Positions 62,794 through 64,000 of a stretch of 64,000 nucleotides of DNA are shown piece by piece. The DNA is taken from positions 1 to 64,000 of the forward strand of contig JANNUS010000005.1 of NCBI GenBank assembly GCA_031395485.1, written 5' to 3'. This stretch comes from UBA2336 sp031395485 (GTDB taxonomy: Bacteria; Bacteroidota; Bacteroidia; Cytophagales; Cyclobacteriaceae). The number at the start of each line of letters is the position of its first letter. Position 1 is the stretch's first letter. Position numbers and translations under genes: made by a program. Below the pieces are notes generated by a model, which ran no database searches, had not been told where the DNA came from, and saw only the letters and a list, made by a program, of their open reading frames with translations.

Positions 62794-63789
62794 ATGACTT
62801 CAAGATTTGTAGCGATTAGTCTAGTGGCCTCTCTAATGGCTTTCGATGGAATGGCGCAGCAGGGCGAGAATGACGATATGTATTTTAACTCTAAAGATCG
62901 GGAAAAAAGTAAGCTTGCCGCCTCAGAAATTCCTGCTCTCCATCCTACCACTAAAAAGAAAAGGAGAATTGAGCCCGAAGCTTATGATGAAGAAAAAGTA
63001 AATCCTACTGATAGCTATTCTGCACGTTCTGTTAACCCTGAATATATATCGCGTTCTGATGGCGAGTCAGCAAGCGAATATGAGCAGGATTATTATATGG
63101 AAGGATCTGCACAAAATACATACGATGCTTATGGCTCAGAAAATTACAATACTCCCTTTTTTAATAATGGATATAATAATAGCTGGTATGGTTCATCTGC
63201 GTGGGACAACCGCTATAGTCCATACTATGGTTATTGTAACCCCTGGATGAGTCCTTACTATTCGGGTGGTTCAGGCTTGGCACTTTCTTTTAACTATATG
63301 TGGGGAAGCAACTGGAATGCAGGTTGGAACTACGGCATGAGTTCTGGTTGGGGAAATTCGTACTACAATCCTTACAGTTATTCTTCATACTACTCTCCCT
63401 ATTATTCAAATTTGGGATATCCTAACCACTATTCAGCGACATCAGAATATTCAAGACCTAATTATGGGAAACGGCCATCACGCCATTCAGCTGTTGTTAT
63501 TCCTTTTAATCGATTAACGCCACGCGTTACTAATAGCATTTCGCGTGATCGAAGTTCAGATGACTACTTTGTAAAGCCTTCCAGAAGAACATCAACTAAC
63601 GAAAGCGAGGGGAATCGTAACAATCAATACGAAAGACAAAACAAGAACGAGAGAACACGAACTCGTGAGTCGTCTAACACACGCGACAATCGCACTACCT
63701 ATACTTCTCCCACACGAAGCAGTTCCTCAGGAAACACTTCCTCAAAGTCTTCAGGCAATTCAACAGGATCACGGAGAGGCAGAGATTAA
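62794..63789 (+). CDS. Secreted low-complexity Tyr/Ser/Gly/Asn-rich protein
   Basis: A 331-residue exported protein with signal peptide (cut after GMA, QQ). Residues 30-70 are charged (Lys, Glu, Asp). The middle (about 100-225) is very rich in Tyr, Ser, Gly, Asn and Trp, with runs such as SSYYSPYYS and NPYSYS. The C-terminal 110 residues are rich in Arg, Ser, Asn and Thr and look disordered. No domain, enzyme motif or sorting domain is seen. Such composition suggests a sticky, prion-like or matrix-forming surface material, but that is inference. It lies 15 bases upstream of the OmpP1/FadL-like gene and is probably co-transcribed with it. Confidence 0.72.
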   Translation: MTSRFVAISLVASLMAFDGMAQQGENDDMYFNSKDREKSKLAASEIPALHPTTKKKRRIEPEAYDEEKVNPTDSYSARSVNPEYISRSDGESASEYEQDYYMEGSAQNTYDAYGSENYNTPFFNNGYNNSWYGSSAWDNRYSPYYGYCNPWMSPYYSGGSGLALSFNYMWGSNWNAGWNYGMSSGWGNSYYNPYSYSSYYSPYYSNLGYPNHYSATSEYSRPNYGKRPSRHSAVVIPFNRLTPRVTNSISRDRSSDDYFVKPSRRTSTNESEGNRNNQYERQNKNERTRTRESSNTRDNRTTYTSPTRSSSSGNTSSKSSGNSTGSRRGRD

Positions 63790-63804
63790 CCCGAAAATTT
63801 TAAC

Positions 63805-64000
63805 ATGAAGTTTAAAATCAGGCTATCGCTATGCGCTACTCTCATAGCCTTTGGCTTTCATGGATGGAGCCAAGGATTTGTTGAGAACGCTCTTTTTTTT
63901 AGCAGAACAAAACCAGGTGGAAGCTCACGTGTTCAAAGTATGGGTGGTGCGCAAGTAGCCTTAGGTGGTGATTATAGTAGTGCTCTTTCAAACCCAGCCG
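63805..64000 (+). CDS. OmpP1/FadL-like outer-membrane protein, 5' part
   Basis: The window ends after 65 codons. The signal peptide (cut near GWS, QG) is followed by NALFFSRTKPGGSSRVQSMGGAQVALGGDYSSALSNPA, which matches the N-terminal plug region of the OmpP1/FadL/TodX family of hydrophobic-compound transporters in Bacteroidota (SMGGA...LGGD.S....NPA). The start is the ATG at 63805, 15 bases after the preceding stop. The C-terminal part is outside the window, so the call rests on the N-terminal segment only. Confidence 0.75.
   Translation, partial: MKFKIRLSLCATLIAFGFHGWSQGFVENALFFSRTKPGGSSRVQSMGGAQVALGGDYSSALSNPA

Overview
The window looks like chromosome of a Bacteroidota bacterium, most likely order Cytophagales. 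The evidence is type IX secretion (T9SS) genes (a PorP/SprF-type protein, porT, and secreted proteins with the type B gliding-motility sorting domain), promoters of the TTTG-N19-TAnnTTTG type, short lipoprotein signals, a class II pyrD and an archaeal-type proS. Almost every base is coding. No stretch above 300 bases lacks a gene, and I see no tRNA, rRNA, CRISPR array or insertion sequence.

Layout. 1-1.6 kb: the 3' part of a DUF418 membrane-protein gene whose preceding segment lies in reverse orientation, then a small membrane protein. 1.8-8.0 kb: a 2067-residue secreted protein with three blocks of seven FG-GAP/VCBS repeats. 8.1-13 kb: an S9 peptidase and a histidine kinase/response regulator pair. 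13.2-17.7 kb: a surface-protein locus (beta-helix protein, a 76-residue-repeat protein with type B sorting domain, PorP/SprF). 17.7-26 kb: housekeeping genes (pyrD, xerD, aroQ, aminotransferase, marC, rnhA, acyltransferase, saccharopine dehydrogenase-like, cdd).

26-39.5 kb: one same-strand signalling island. It holds a membrane GAF/PAS sensor, CheR, a CheB catalytic domain, a small membrane GAF protein, a 1148-residue HAMP-GAF-PAS-PAS-PP2C phosphatase, a SiaB-like kinase, a SiaC-like phosphoprotein, a TerB-ABC transporter fusion, a lipoprotein and a small secreted protein. It resembles the SiaABC phosphatase/kinase/target switch, but the window has no GGDEF protein (SiaD), no methyl-accepting chemotaxis receptor and no CheA. 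The ABC transporter takes the place where an output would be expected. This is the best candidate for an undescribed system.

39.5-64 kb: an alpha/beta hydrolase, an SDR oxidoreductase, porT and ubiE, a PorE-like OmpA protein, engB, DUF5606, fbp, aspartate kinase, a low-molecular-weight phosphatase, enoyl-CoA hydratase, a DUF6588-like protein, waaA-rsgA, a GT2/acetyltransferase/DUF962/DUF4442 run, a second saccharopine dehydrogenase-like enzyme, an amino-acid permease, a DEDDy exonuclease, floA-nfeD, proS, a Tyr/Ser/Gly-rich secreted protein and the start of an OmpP1/FadL-like gene cut by the window edge. Many convergent gene pairs abut or overlap by 1-23 bases. Function calls rest on motifs and family memory; no database search was run.
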